From the NCBI GenBank assembly GCA_019426215.1, contig CM033404.1, positions 26,908,843 through 26,972,842 of the forward strand: 64,000 nt of DNA, read 5' to 3'. A program made the position numbers and the translations under genes. Below are positions 45,936 to 58,799 of the stretch, in pieces. Below the pieces are notes generated by a model, which was not told where the DNA came from, ran no database searches, and worked only from the letters and a program-made list of their open reading frames with translations. Within the stretch, counting starts at the first letter, position 1, and every line of letters starts with the position of its first letter. The stretch comes from Buddleja alternifolia (Eukaryota; Streptophyta; Magnoliopsida; Lamiales; Scrophulariaceae).

Positions 45936-48165
45936 TTCTATTTCTGTTTAGGTACCCATTGTTGCTTGGGTCCTTTAACATTAGTAGCATTGTTAGTTTG
46001 AATTAGAACTTTAGGAACCCATATTTGCCTAGTCTTCATTGTAGGAATACTGGCCTTCTTGGGTTTCACATTGTGTTGTGTGTGCTTTTTGTTCACCTTG
46101 TGCTGTGTGTGTTGTTTGGGTGTATAATAATATCCTCGATTATAATAGTAATCATAACCATAGTCATAATCATAATCATCATAGTATCGATAATATGATC
46201 TTGACTGCCTTGGATATTGACGCTGGTATTTCCTTGGCGCTGGCTTGGGTAGCACTTTTGGTGTTGGACGCTTAGCGCTTGATTCACAGTGGTTAGGTTT
46301 ATCCTTAGCCTTTTGGATGAACCCGTCTTTGTGAATCATTTGCCTTACCCTTGCCTGAGTCAGCTTTGGCTTTCTCATTAGGCCTCGTACCATTGTCGCT
46401 CTGTTCATTTTGTGTTTGACCTTGTGAACCTTTCTCAGCAAAGAAAACACTTTTTCCTTTGTTGTTTGCCGTAACATTAGTTTTATTTGGTTGTTTAACG
46501 AATTTATTGCATCCTAAACCTGTCTTTTCACAAAATAACCTTATTACCTCAGTCACATTGTCTAGCTTTCTTAACGCTTTAGACAATGATGAGATGAGTT
46601 GTTCTGATTTAGCAAGTCTAGCAATCAGCTCAACTTCTCTCTTGACTATTATACCAAGATCACTTTTTAACTGGGTTATCTCACCCTCAAGCGATTGGTT
46701 CTTCTCAATGCATTGTTGCTAAACTTGCAACTCTGCTTTGAGCGTTACTTTATCACTTGTGAGCATGAAATGATATCAAAGTGATTTTGATATAATTTGG
46801 CGGCATCTTGGCAATCATTATAATATTCTTTGACTTTGTCATGTAATTCATCATATGAGAGAGGAAGAGATAATTCAGTGTTTACCTCAGGGGATGCTTC
46901 ATCATCTCTGGCCATGAGACAGATAAGCGCTGAGTCATCCACTGGCTCATCATCATCACTACTCTCCTCGGAAGACTCCAAATTTTCAAGTGCGGACGCT
47001 TGTTCTGATTCTGCTAGCAAACCTTGTTGACGAAGGTTGCTCCTGAATTGGTTTCTATCTAAGTAATCCTGCCTTGAAGGCTTAGATATGTTTTGATAAG
47101 GGCAATTTACCTGGTAGTGCCCTGGTTTCCTGCAATTATAACAAAGATTAGTTTTCATCTTTTGTTCATTTGTTAACCTTGCATTGTGTGGTTTTGAGAC
47201 CACTGGAGATGAAAGATTCTGCTGATTAGACGCTTGGTACTGAATCGGCGCTGAAGGAGGAGGTGCAAAATATTGAGGCGCTTGATACTGTTGTTGTACT
47301 GGAGCAGGCGCTTGATATGAACTCTGTCCTTGATGCTTAGGACTATTTCCTTTCTTTACATATCTCAAGAACTTTCTGAATCTATTCAGAAGCTCTAGTT
47401 CCTCATCCTCACTAATATCTGAAACTTTTCCTTTATTACCCGATTTACCCTAGATTGATGCTATGAGTCCTCCAGACTCAATTACCGGACTACTCACAAC
47501 ATCACTGGCTGAATTCAACTCAAACTCAAATGCTTTGAGTTCTGAAAAGGCGTCTTCTGGACTTAAAAGGTCCAACATATTAGATTCTCTCATCGCTGTT
47601 GTCTTCATCAAAAATCTACTAGGTAGACTTTTGAAAATCTTAACCACCATTTCTCTGTTTTGCAAGTCCATTCCCAACGATGTAAGTTCCGTAACAAGAG
47701 CTGTGAATCTTATGTCCAATTACTCTAGTGTCTCGTTAGGAAACATCTTAAAACCATTAAACTTTTCTTTGGCGATTGAAAGTTTGTTTTCCTTGATTTG
47801 TGCTGAACCGCCACAAATTATAGCTAACTTATCACATATCTCCTTCGTAGTGTTACAAGATTTGACCTTGTTGAATAAGTTGCCATTATCACCAATAGCT
47901 GTATATAGAGCGTTACGACCAACATTGTCCAGATTAAATCTCTGACGCTCATCTGTGGACCATTCCTGCTTAGGCTTCTCAACATAGCCATCTGGAGTCT
48001 CTTTTGTGGCTCCAGGCGCTCTGGTGGTTACTTTATAAATCTGAATAGGTCCATCTGAAATGACATCACACATTTAGTCATCACAGGAACTCAAATAGGT
48101 AAAAGCTTTGACCTTCCATGAGTCACAAATTGACTCGGTCAACTTAGGAACTTTAGAAAATGCCA
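45936..48165 (-). pseudogene. gag of Sirevirus copy A2
   Basis: ATG at 48163-48165 (MAFSKVPKLTES) starts a frame with a stop at 48074-48076. It continues open from 48073 with CDVISDGPIQIYKV, has a further stop at 47720 and runs on through LTSLGMDLQNREMVVKIF. The zinc knuckle LCYNCRKPGHYQVNC lies in 46745-47368. A coiled-coil-like segment follows, and the frame 45938-46477 ends with the basic region and the Tyr/Asp repeat (YYRYYDDYDYDYGYDYYY). Compared with A1, the order is the same with few stops. Confidence 0.85.
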
Positions 48166-48263
48166 TGCAAAATTTAAAAGTAACTAAATTTTGAAAAAGG
48201 ATCTAAACAAGCAGTTATGCTTGGAAATTTTAAAATTTCAACTTTAACTGCTTTGATACCACT

Positions 48264-49791
48264 TGTTGGTCCCAAGTGGCATACGAAAGGGTCTAAAAGG
48301 AGGGGGGTGGAATAGACTCTGAAGTCTTTTTCGACTTTAAAAATTTCGTATTAAAAATGTGTTGGACGCTTGAGAAGTAGGCGCTTGACTGAGCGTTTAT
48401 TAAAGACTGTTTTTAGAAAGTTAACTTCGACTTCAAGACTTGAATACTATAACCAAATAGGTTTAAGCGTTCACTTCTTTGATCAGTGTTAGCACAGCGG
48501 AATTGATTTTATAGTCATCTTGTTTGAAAGCTTTTAGTGTCACAAACTGTTTCTTAGTTGCTTAGCTTTTGTTTGTGTTTTACTTAATCAATTTATGCAA
48601 TGATATGATAATAAGAAAATTTACTGAAAAGTAAATAACACAATATTTGTAAGGTTTGTTGGGTGGTGTAATCCCAACCACATCATTCTTCTCCTTGAAC
48701 ACTTGAAGGCAATCCACTAAGATGATTCTCAAAGAGTCACACAGAATCTTCTACAAGTTAGGGAGAGATGGATGTCGATGACTTGAGCTCCTTGATTACA
48801 CAGATTTCTGCTCCAAGACACTTCTATCCTCTTGCTTCTTTCACTCAGAAATAATGCAAGTGTCCAACTTCGACTTCACACAGATCAAGAGGCTTAGATG
48901 GGGTTTTTCTAAACGGTTTGTTTGATTTTGATAAAGTTCAAACAACTGGGAATATCTCAATAGTAATGTAGGTTTCTCCGAAAAGAATGTTTGAGATATT
49001 GGTTGGTTGTCTCAGGAATTGAAGAAAAGCAAAGAGAATGTTTGCTTGAATATTCCGGCTTTTCTGAGAGTTTAAGGAATGAGACTTCAATGCAACAGCA
49101 ATTTGGCTTGGAATCAATTAGGTATATTTGGCTTGTTGTTGAAGTCCTATTTATAGGCATTCTTGAAAAAATTGTCTGTTTGACACATGAACAGGCGCGT
49201 GTCTCTCAGTTCCGCGAGTGAAAAACTTTTGTCCTTTTTCGTAAAAATCTGTTGCACAAAAGTTGGTGCTGCAGTCTGTGAATAGTTGACAGTCCAATAG
49301 GGTGGCTTCTCCATACGTCCGAAAGAGCTTATCACATTTAATGCTCTTATCAACATTTAATGCATTTGAATTAAATGCACGTTGGCACTTAATGCATTGA
49401 GAATATTTGCATTAAACTCCTTCTGGACTTAGAAATAAATTCAGGTGAAATCAGTCATTGATAGACGCTCATTCATCCTTGAATAACTTCTTTCCTAATA
49501 AACGCTTGATCTAGCTGGTCGTTTGGACGCTTGAAATTTTTATCTTCATTCAGACTTCAGGCGCTTGAGTCCTCAAACTTAACTACTGATAAATTCACTC
49601 AGAAATTATCAGACGCTCAGTCTAAGAATACTTAGCCTAACACTCTAGAATAAAAATAAAACAAAGCCTATTACAATTCTAACGCTCAACGCTTATACAT
49701 GATTTCTACTAAAATCAAACTTACATAATTTGGGGTCTAACAAGTAATCCTCATTGTCTTCATCAAAACATCTAACATGAAATTCCTAACA
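48264..49791 (-). repeat. 5' LTR of A2
   Basis: 1528 bp, plus-strand ends tgttggtccc and aattcctaaca. Similar in layout to the A1/A3 LTRs but clearly diverged. The G-run near the end is short (aaggaggggggtgg). It is flanked on the right by gag of copia B2, into which A2 inserted. Confidence 0.9.
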
Positions 49792-50222
49792 CTTTCAATT
49801 TTCGAAATCATTTTTAGGACATGGTTCCCAACCTTTTCACCTTCTTTCATCTTGGCTCGAAAGAGCTCTTTCGATATCTCATATCGATCAGTGCAACTGT
49901 GCTCACCATAGAGCTCCACCAAATGTACCAAAATAGCTCCCGCCGAGACCATTTTGTCGTGAGACCTCTGCAACTCATTTTTCATTGAGCCCAGCATGTA
50001 CCCACGAACCCAGACATCGTCTTTGACCCATTTCTCACGAGCCGCGACTTTTTTCTCACTAGCACGCATCCTTGCGGGCACGAATGGGATATCAGCATCC
50101 AATACATACCCCAGTGACTCCATATTGAGGACTATCTCAAGTTTTGGAGCCAGTCCACATAGTTTGGACCAGTCAAAGTGTTCTTTTCAAGTAATACAGA
50201 CAATGGGTTGATAGTCATAGTA
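49792..50222 (-). pseudogene. gag fragment of copia B2
   Basis: The start region (TINPLSVLLEK...) near 50220 is followed, after a frame break, by LGYVLDADIPFVPARM, WVRGYMLGSMKNELQRSHD and LYGEHSCTDRYEISKELFRAKM, matching B1 gag residues about 30-140. The frame ends at the junction with the A2 LTR at 49791. Confidence 0.83.
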
Positions 50223-51338
50223 AAAGAGATAATAAGCAAATAACTAGAGAAAAGTAAAAAGACTTATTAGATTCTAATGTAATTGTTGTTCCAAGTTTAA
50301 ATTAAGGACTTTCAAAATAAACTTGGCTCCCACTACATTTTTCGAAAAACCACACTCCACTGTAGAATTCGGTAGTCATTGTTGGAAGGCTTCATAGTGG
50401 TGATTGATTTCTTTAACTAGATCAATAGGTTGCAACCTTTTGCTAGTATGTGGCCTAATTGATTTATCAAAGTGATGTCCAACATCAACCCATCAAATGG
50501 ATGATCCAATCCCTTTGTCCATCATTCATCAAATATCAACCTTTTAACGATCTTATTGATTTATGAATAATTTAAGTTCAACCCACTGACTATCTATTAG
50601 TCTAACAATTGAATTTCACCTTGCAACCTTTTGCTGGTATGTGGGGTGAAATTTGTTTCGACTAATGGCATTTCATGCACTTAGAAAAATTCAAAATATA
50701 TTTCAATATATAACCCCCATTACTTAGGGACGATATTATATATTAAATATCATTTTAATTTCTCCTAAGTTCAGTGGAGGACAGGATACCTAGTACCCTT
50801 TACTAACTTAATATTTTTCAAAGTGGGAGAATTTAAATTATTTATTAGGTTTTATTTTGCATATTAATTCATTTTATACCAAACATACAAAAATGGATTA
50901 AATAAAAGATAGCAATCCTAGAAAACTAACAACACACGATTCATGGACTTTTATTCCTAGATTGAGACAAGCCAATGTCTCAATCAAAATAAAAAAGAAA
51001 CTACACTAAAGCTTCCAAGCTCCTTCTTGTATCTCCTCGGCTCGACTTGGATTTCTCCTTTGGGCCTATTCTATTTCTAACTATTACATTTCAATATAAG
51101 CCACCTATACAAAGATATTCTAGAAAGAAAATAAAAATAGGCTCAAAAAGACCTTTACAACCCATCCAAAAGAAAGACTAATATAAATGAGCCCAAGTCT
51201 ATGAATCATGTCTCCCATCACATAACATGTCAAACATGATTTATCACATAATACACGAAAATCATATATGTTAATTTCTAATTAAATTCCAAATTTAATT
51301 ATTGGTTTTCATATTCTCGAGGAAATTAAATATATTTA
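49792..51338 (-). mobile_element. Copia copy B2: gag N-terminal part and leader
   Basis: The element reads leftwards: leader 50224-51338, then gag from about 50220, interrupted at 49791 by the A2 LTR. The leader aligns with B1 35358-36290. The rest of B2 is not recognised on the other side of A2, which is itself truncated. Confidence 0.75.
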
Positions 51339-51560
51339 TGTTAGGAATTTCATGTTAGATGTTTTGATGATGACAATTAGGATTACTTGTTAGACCCCAA
51401 AATATGTAAGTTTGATTTTAATAGAAATTATGTATAAGTTTTAAAGCGTTAGATTTGTAATAGGCTTTATAAGCTTTGTTTTGTTTTTATTCTAGATTGT
51501 TGGGCTAAGTAGTCTTAGGCTGAGCGTCTGATAATTTTTGAGTGAGTTTATCAGTAGTAA
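51339..51560 (+). repeat. Fragment of an A-type LTR (A2 subfamily), opposite orientation
   Basis: Plus-strand tgttaggaatttcatgttag... matches the complement of 49580-49791. Only the first 220 bp of the LTR in element sense remain. It lies between the leader of B2 (minus) and integrase fragment C (plus). Confidence 0.85.
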
Positions 51561-51808
51561 AGTGGGCAACATATAAAGGCTTTTCAATCTGACTGAGGAG
51601 GAGAATATATGAGTGTGGAGTTTGATGAATACCTTAGAGAGAATGGTATAATATTACAGCTCACACCTCCAGCAACACCACAGTTGAATGGAGTAGCCGA
51701 GCGAAGGAATCGAACTTTGCTGGACATGGTTCCCTCCATGCTCAGCTACAATGACTTACCTTTTTCACTGTGGGGTCACGCGCTCCTTACAACTGAACAT
51801 ATCTTAAA
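51561..51808 (+). pseudogene. Copia integrase fragment C, first part
   Basis: The frame reads QHIKAFQSD, a TGA stop in place of the Arg codon, GGEY (second catalytic Asp region), then VEFDEYLRENGIILQLTPP, QLNGVAERRNRTLLDM (catalytic Glu) and LLTTEHILN. At 51808 it is cut by the D-type solo LTR and resumes at 63078. The first 5' part of pol is missing, replaced by the A-type LTR fragment. Confidence 0.85.
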
Positions 51809-53402
51809 TGATAGAGTAGATGCCCGACGCGCCAATTTTGGATGCTATTTTCTGTATGATAAACTCTATGGGACAATCTTTTCTTTATGAATAAAGTTAA
51901 TTTTATTATAGGCATTCTTTCTTCTTAAACTGTTATTATATGCTTAGAACGAAGTCCCTTGAATCACACATGACTATGGGACATCATCGGACATTGGGAA
52001 TGACGATGATGACATATGTCTCTAAGGTTGTGATTCTTAAAAGGTTCCTAGTTCGAGATGGGTCTGTCAAGATAAGGAATATTGACAAAGACTCAAAAGA
52101 CTTGCTTGTATACATAGTTCTTAGAGAACATGCCTCGTTCCATAGGCATAGATGTACACGAGGGTTCTCATTTGGATAATGAGTGAACTAAACAACCCCG
52201 CCAGGAAATTCATAAAATGATTATCGAATATGACATTTCCTATAATCACGTAGGCATAAGAGTAATCCTTTAGGACTTGAGGTTCCATTGTAACTTTGAG
52301 CATAGTAGACTACACTTAGACTTATCTCATGATTCCATCACGATTCGTCATATGGGATATCTTGGGTATAGTATAATTATGTGTCGAGGTATATGAGAGA
52401 CCAAGATGAGATCCATCACTGATATAGCAAATCAGACATTTCCTATGTGTGGCTTAATGAATCGATTCAAGGAATCTTTGGCCAAAGTATGGCAATCCAA
52501 AGAGGCGGAGTGCTTCCTCATTTGAATTGCATGAATCGATATCATGCAATAAGTATACATAGTGATTGGGTTGTAAGAGTTTTGACTAAGCCATTACTCG
52601 AGATACCAATCCGGGAAATTTGATGGATGGATCTTACTTATGCGAAGATCATAGTTATGATAGGTTGAGTATCTTTACATCGTTTGTGTCTAGGTCTTTG
52701 GGGTCCGTTGCTAGACAGTAATCTCAATTTGTAAGTACCATGATACTATGGACGATATTATGGTGAATGATACATGGTCGGATTAAATTTAATCTAGTAC
52801 TTTCTAAATATAGAAAGGTATAATGACACTTTTAGAAAGTGTACTTACTACTAGAACATGAACGAGCCTAAGGAGTCACACACTAACTCCTGAGATTCCT
52901 GCTTAAAAGATATGATTAATCAACTTTGGAAGTTGAGGTGAAATTAGGAAAGTCTAGCACTTACCTAAAGAGGAATATTAATTAATTGGTTGGAGATCAA
53001 TTAATTATATTATTTAATTAATCAAGTAGGATTAATTAATTAATGGACTAAGTAAAGTCCAAGGGTTTTATTTAATTAGTAGAGTAAGTCGAAAATTAAA
53101 TAGAAGTAAAGAAATAATTGGGTAATAATAATTAAGGTTGGACTTTAATTATTATGTAATATTTAATTAAATGCTTGGACTATTTAAATTAAATAAGGAG
53201 TCAAACATTAATCAAGTTGGATAAAAATTTTGGTTTCCAAGGCATAGAAGGGGCGTGTAGGCGGATGAGTTTGGGGGAGGATTTAATTTCTCTCCAAGTC
53301 TTGATCAAGTTGGAATCAAGGAAATATTTTAAGAGAGAAAATAGGGAACAAGTTAGCTTGCAAGCTAAGTTCCTTGTTTTTAGGAAACTCCTTAATTGAA
53401 TT

Positions 53403-54861
53403 TGGTGGTCCCAAGTGGCATACGAAAGGGTCTAGAAGGGGGGGGGTAGAATAGACCCTGAAGAGAGTTGAGCGCTTAGGCCAGGCGCTATAGTAAAGAT
53501 AACTTAGACTTGGTGATTTTAGCAATTTACCAAAGTAAGGTAATGCTTAGATCGCTTAATCTGGGTTAGCACAGCAGAGATGATTTTTAAAGCATTAGCG
53601 TTTGTTTTGTTCAAATAGTCGCTTAACCGTTTTACTTGTCTTTCTCAAGATAAATGATGAAATATAAAGTAAGACAATAAAATAGCAAATAACAGTAAAT
53701 AACACAAGAGTTTGTAAGGTTCACTGGGTGGTGTAATCTCAGGTACGTCCTTCTTCTCCTTGAACACTTGGAGGAATTCCACTAAGTTGATAATCGAAGG
53801 ATCACACAGAGGCTTCTACAAAATAGAGGAAGGGATGATGATCTCGGGCTCCTTGATCACACAGACTTCAGCACCAATGAAGATCTTCACCAACAAGCTT
53901 CTCTCACTCAGAAATACTGCTTCTAGAGTCAACAACTTCTTCACACAGAAAGAGGATGTTGAGGGTTTTGATCACGGATTTGTTTGATTTTAGAAAGTTC
54001 AAACAACTTAGGATATCTCAATAATATTGTATGGTTCTTCTTTGAAGATGTTTGAGATATCTATGACTGTCGAGAATGTATGAAAAAAGCTTGGAGGAAT
54101 TTTGGCTATGGAGTTTCTAAGCTTTTCTTGAGAGAGAATTTCAGGAAAGTTTTGACCTTTTCTTGTGCATGTACATATTTTAGGGTTTGCTGGGGTTGAG
54201 GTATTTATAGGCATTTTCTTGGAATTTGTCTGTTGGACACATGTAGGAGTGTGCCTCTCACGCGCGAGTGAGTCATACCTTTTCTTTGACATTCCTGAAA
54301 TCCTGTTGCACTGATTTGATGTGGCAGGTTTGAACTCTGAAATTCTGACAGTCTAAGCCAATAGATAGCTTGCTCTGTATACAATCTGTCCTTATCACAT
54401 TTAATGCTCTTATTAAGCATTTAATGCATTTGAATTTATTTCCCGTTGGAAATAAATGTCCGTTAAATGATTGCATTTAAGTCCTTAGTGACTTCGGAAT
54501 TTATTTTAGGTGAATCTGATCTACTTGATCGCTTGATTACTTTGATCGCTTGATTCATAAAACCTGAAACAGTCCATAGCGATTGGTAGTCGCTTAAGAC
54601 ACAATCTTCATCTTCGCTTGACTTCAGACGCTGATCTTCAACTTCATCTCTAATAGACTCACCTAGAATTCTACTAGCGACTTGGTATCTAATACGTAGT
54701 CTAAAATCTACAAAGATAAAAATTACAAGATTAATAAAATTACAGCCTTTCAAACGCTTATACATTTGTTCTATGAAAACTTAAACTTACATTCTTTTTG
54801 GGATCTAACATAAAATCCTATCTTGTCATCATCAAAACATCTAACATGAAATTTCCTAACA
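53403..54861 (-). repeat. 3' LTR of A3
   Basis: 1459 bp, plus-strand start tggtggtccc, end tttcctaaca. It differs from 60979-62415 only at scattered positions and a few short indels. The G-run near the start is ggggggggg. Confidence 0.92.
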
Positions 54862-55132
54862 ATTTCCCCCTTTTTGATGATGTCAAGACCTTAACTCTTA
54901 TAACTCTTTTATAGATTAAGCTTTCAAAGAAAAGTCCAAAAGAGATCATAAGTTAGCGTTTGGAAAGTTAGTTAAGTTAGCTAAGGTTAGATTAGCCTCA
55001 ACAAGTTGTTTCAGCGATAAAACATTCATTCATTTATATGGAAAGTAAGCGTACATGTTTTATGCTGAAAGTAAATAAATTTAAAGCGACAAACAGAAAT
55101 ATATAAAACAACATAAGCATTCATCTTTTCTG

Positions 55133-56083
55133 TCACTTTCTATGTGCTTCTTCTTCTTGGTAGATTTCAGTCGCTAGATCTAGTAAAAGTCTATCAACGT
55201 CTATCATGGTTGTATGCTGAACTTCATTGTAGTCATGTCTTCTTTGTCTAGCGCTTTTATTCAGCTCCATCAATCTTTCCCCCCAATCCCTCAGAGGGAT
55301 TCCAAGTTCACGAATTAAGTCATGGTAAATGTCTTGTCTTCGATTATTGGTGGATTTCCAGTTGATAGGTCTTCTAAGTGGTCGGGCGCATGGATGAAAA
55401 CCCATACTCTCTAAGAAATCAACGTCTAAGTCCGGAAGCAAGTGTCTGCCTTGATAGTATCTAGGCTTTCGCTTTTTAGTAAGCATTTTCTTTATGGTCA
55501 CTATTTCTTCGAACATATATCGCCAGTGCGTGTTATCTGTTTTAGAGATGGACTCTTTCACCGCTTTAGACTGGGACTTTTCTTTAAGATCTTCCCCCTT
55601 CTTGGCATCATCAAGGAAGGTCTTTAATTTAGCAATGTCTCAGTGTAGAAGTTTGATTTCATCTACTAGAAGAGCAACTTGCTCAGCGATACTCTGAGAG
55701 ATCAAATTTGAAGAAGTATGTCGCTCATTATCAGAGGATGCATTCTGGGCTAGCGTCTGATTAAAGTCATCAGACATTTCTTGGACAATAGGAGCGATAC
55801 TATTCATCATAGAGATTGTTAGCTTGTTGACATTCCTCATGTCAGCTTGAAGAAGTCTCTCTACTTGGTTGAGCATTGAGTTGCTTCGCTCTTCCAATCG
55901 AGAACATGATCTTGTGACATTAACAAGAGAATTTCTAACTGCTTTTCTGAAATCTCTAGCCTCAGGATCACTTTCGGAATCCGAGTCCGAGTCCGAAGAT
56001 GAACGCTCAGGTCCGTGCGAGCTGGAAACTACAACCTTGCCTTTAGATTTGATAAGCACGTGTGGGCAGTTGTCAAATCTCAT
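55133..56083 (-). pseudogene. C-terminal half of the env-position gene in A3
   Basis: 55640-56083 encodes a Ser/Asp/Glu tract (SSSDSDSDSESDPEARDF) and a helical region (LNQVERLLQADMRNVNKL); a stop separates it from 55133-55561 (MFEEIVTIKKMLTKKRKPRY, then PIHWK-type PINWKSTNNRRQDIYHDLI and LATEIYQEEEAHRK, end). This matches 20585-21420 of A1. The N-terminal and central domains are deleted: at about 56056 the sequence jumps to the spacer that in A1 lies upstream of the gene (24745). Confidence 0.75.
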
Positions 56084-56466
56084 CTATTGGACTTATCCAC
56101 ACGCTACCTTTAAGCGATGAAAACTATGCATGATTTTCAGAGAAAGTTACTTAGCAATAAAGTGGGACTCTTTTAACGCTGAAGACTTTTCGATAAAAGG
56201 TCAATGACTTTTGATCTTTAAAAGATATTTTCATTTAATTTTGTTAGAGATTGATTTTTTCATGCATAAAAAATGAACGCTAGTGATCAATGCATAAAAT
56301 TTTCAAAGTCATTTTTTATCACAGTCGCTTATAGATTGGAATAAATACAATTTGAAAGTTCCCCCTAAAATTGATAACTCATTTCAATTTTGAAAAATGC
56401 TTTAGACATAAAAATAAAGTGGATTCCCCTTAAATTATATGCCTATAAAATATGATGCTTTATGAT

Positions 56467-57031
56467 TTAAGTGTTTAAATCGATCATACCTAATTCACTT
56501 CTCAAAGTGAGAAAACGTTGTTCATTGAGCGCTTTGGTGATGATATCTGTCAACTGTTTGTCAGTTCCAATAAAGTGCATGGAGATATCTTTCTTTTGAA
56601 CATGGTCACGCAAGAAATGGTAGCGAATGTCTATGTGTTTAGTTCTAGAATGAAGGACTGGGTTTTGGGTCATAGCTAAAGCGCTTTGGTTATCACAATG
56701 GATTGGGGTACGACCTAGGATTGTTCCATAATCTCTAAATTGTTGCCTCATCCAAAGGATTTGTGCACAACAGCTTCTAGTGGCTACATATCCTGCTTCA
56801 GCGGTAGAAGTCGCTATGGATTTTTATTTCTTACTATGCCACGAAATCAATCTATCACCTAGAAATTGACATCTACCACTAGTACTTTTTCTATCTATTT
56901 TGCATCCTGCAACATCTGCGTTTGAATAACCAATTAGTTCAAAAGAAGAGTCCCTTGGATACCACAAGCCTACATTTTGTGTGCCTTTTAGGTATTTAAG
57001 GATTCTCTTGGCATCATTTAAGTGTGATTCT
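56467..57031 (-). pseudogene. RNase H domain of A3 pol, fused to pol linker by RT deletion
   Basis: HCDNQSALAM, HIDIRYHFLRDH and ITKALNEQRF are readable in 56467-56751; the front part (56752-57000) has a stop and small changes. At 57028-57034 the sequence gtgattct|caaattgg joins the RNase H start directly to the linker before RT, so roughly 0.9 kb of RT is missing. The junction shares a short tct/ctc microhomology with both parents as seen in A1. Confidence 0.85.
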
Positions 57032-58260
57032 CAAATTGGTTAAGCTCTTCTTGCATTGCTTCTATCCAACTTGAATCACTGAGCGCTTTATCCACTTTCT
57101 TTGGTTCCATTTGAGATAGAAAGCTTGCGAACATGGCCTCATTGATTGTTGCGGACCTCGTTCTAACAGGTGCTTCAATATCTCCAATCACTAGCTCTGG
57201 TGGATGGTCTCTAAGCCATTTACAATCTGGTTGGAAAGGGTTGAGAGACTCTTGATTATCAATCGCTTGATCCTCATTTATCTCTTGCGCAGTCGCTACA
57301 TCATTCAAAGTTCCAATTTGCTCTTGATGATTATTCTCTTCATGATCATCCGCGATTCTGACAATATCACTATTTGTAACCTCACGAGTAACCTTAGGAT
57401 TAGGCACAAAGATCTCACTATCCTCATCATCATCACTATCACCACCAAGATTGATTTGTGACGCTTGTTGGGCAAGATCTTCAATTCCTACATCATCAGG
57501 ATTAACCTTACTCGGTTCTTGGTTAGCATCATCAAACACAACATGAATGGATTCTTCAACCTTCGATTTGATCTTATTTAGGATGCGAAAACTCTTTCCA
57601 TTCTTTCCATAGCCTAGAAAGATTCCCTCATCTGCTTTAGGATCAAATGTCCTTAGACTTTGGGATCTATTGTTATGAATGAAACATTTTGAACCAAATA
57701 CACGAAAATATGAAACGTTAGGCTTACGTCCCTTACACAACTCATATGGAGTCTTCTCATGTTGCTTGTTGAACATACACCGGTTCTGAGTGTAGCAAGC
57801 AGTATTGATAGCTTCGGCCCAAAACCTTTGAGGCAGCTTAAATTCTGCTAACATCGTCCTAGCAGCTTTGTTAAGCGTTCTGTTTCGTCGCTCGGCAACT
57901 CCATTCTGTTGAGGTGTTCTAGGAGCAGAATACTCATGAAGTATTCCAAAATCTTTAGAAGACTTCTCAACAAATTTGTTTGTAAATTCAGTTCCTCTTT
58001 ACTTCGAATTCTTGTCACCTTTAGATCTTTTGAAGTTTGTAATTGACGAATTAGCGTTGTGAGCTTGACACTAGTTTCATCTTTGGTTGCTAGAAATTCT
58101 ACCCATGTATAGCGAGAGAAATCATCAACTATTACTAGCGAATACTTTTTACCACTAACAATCATGATTTGAATAGGACCAAACAAATTTAAATGCAACA
58201 GTTCAAGAATTTTAGAAGTAGATAGGCATGGTTTCTTTTTAAAAGAAGCAATTTTTCTGA
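57018..58260 (-). pseudogene. Integrase of A3 pol
   Basis: 57848-58198 has LNLFGPIQIM (the usual first Asp is Asn here) and a decayed second Asp region (TRIRSKEELN). 57018-57854 continues with RFWAEAINTACYTQNRC, KTPYELCKGRKPNVSYF and the acidic linker GGDSDDDEDSEIF, open over 278 codons. Frame changes near 57850-58020 break the core. The C-terminal part is better kept than in A1. Confidence 0.85.
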
Positions 58261-58781
58261 AAGGAACCTTTAGGTAATCCCTCTACTGGATTTAGCGATA
58301 TTAACTGAGAGATTGCCTTAAATTTGTGGTGATTCATTTTTCTATGCCATAACCAACCCAATTCATTTTGACTTTTAGCAACAAAGCATGTGGGGTTGTT
58401 ATCAATTGTAGAATCCCAATCCATTAAATACACATTATGTGTTCTTTTTTCTCTTAATTTAGTGGACTTAGTCTTAGCATCGTTAACATAGCAGCAGTCG
58501 CTTGAGAATTTGACTTCAAAGCCTTTATCACAAAATTGACTAATGCTTAACAAATTATGCTTAAGACCCTCAACATAATATACATCACTAATCATGATGT
58601 TCCCCCTATGCATGATACATATACCTTTGGTTTTACCTTTGGAGTTATCACCGAATATAACCTGAGGACTATTGGTTGCACGATAGTTGACCAAGAGATC
58701 TTTTGAGCCAGTCATGTGCCTTGATGATCCACTATCAATGTACCAAACTGAAGTATCGGTTTTGGCTCTAGGTACATGCAT
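58239..58781 (-). pseudogene. Protease and partial HHCC region of A3 pol
   Basis: VWYIDSGSSRHMTGSKDLL has the intact active-site Asp-Ser-Gly. 180 codons stay open through LKHNLLSISQFCDKGFEV to GWLWHRKMNHHKF. The Cys pair of the zinc site is lost in a small deletion near 58250, where A1 has CDACQMGK. Confidence 0.85.
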
Positions 58782-58799
58782 TCAAAGGGCAGTTCTAAT

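Larger units (their letters stand above)
44790..49791 (-). mobile_element. Sirevirus-like copia copy A2: 5' LTR, gag, protease and part of pol; 3' part missing
   Basis: Minus-strand order: 5' LTR 48264-49791, gag 45940-48165, protease/HHCC 45420-45930, then an unrelated CCGAA-rich insert instead of the integrase core, then the acidic pol linker (44790-45040), cut by the LTR of element F. RT, RNase H, env-position gene and 3' LTR are not found. Its LTR differs clearly from A1 and A3, so it represents a sister subfamily. Confidence 0.85.

Noticed and set aside
53760..53987. 75-codon frame that recurs at 61336-61563
   Set aside because: Both copies are in the two LTRs of A3; identity reflects the LTR pair, and related LTRs (A1, A2) do not keep the frame.
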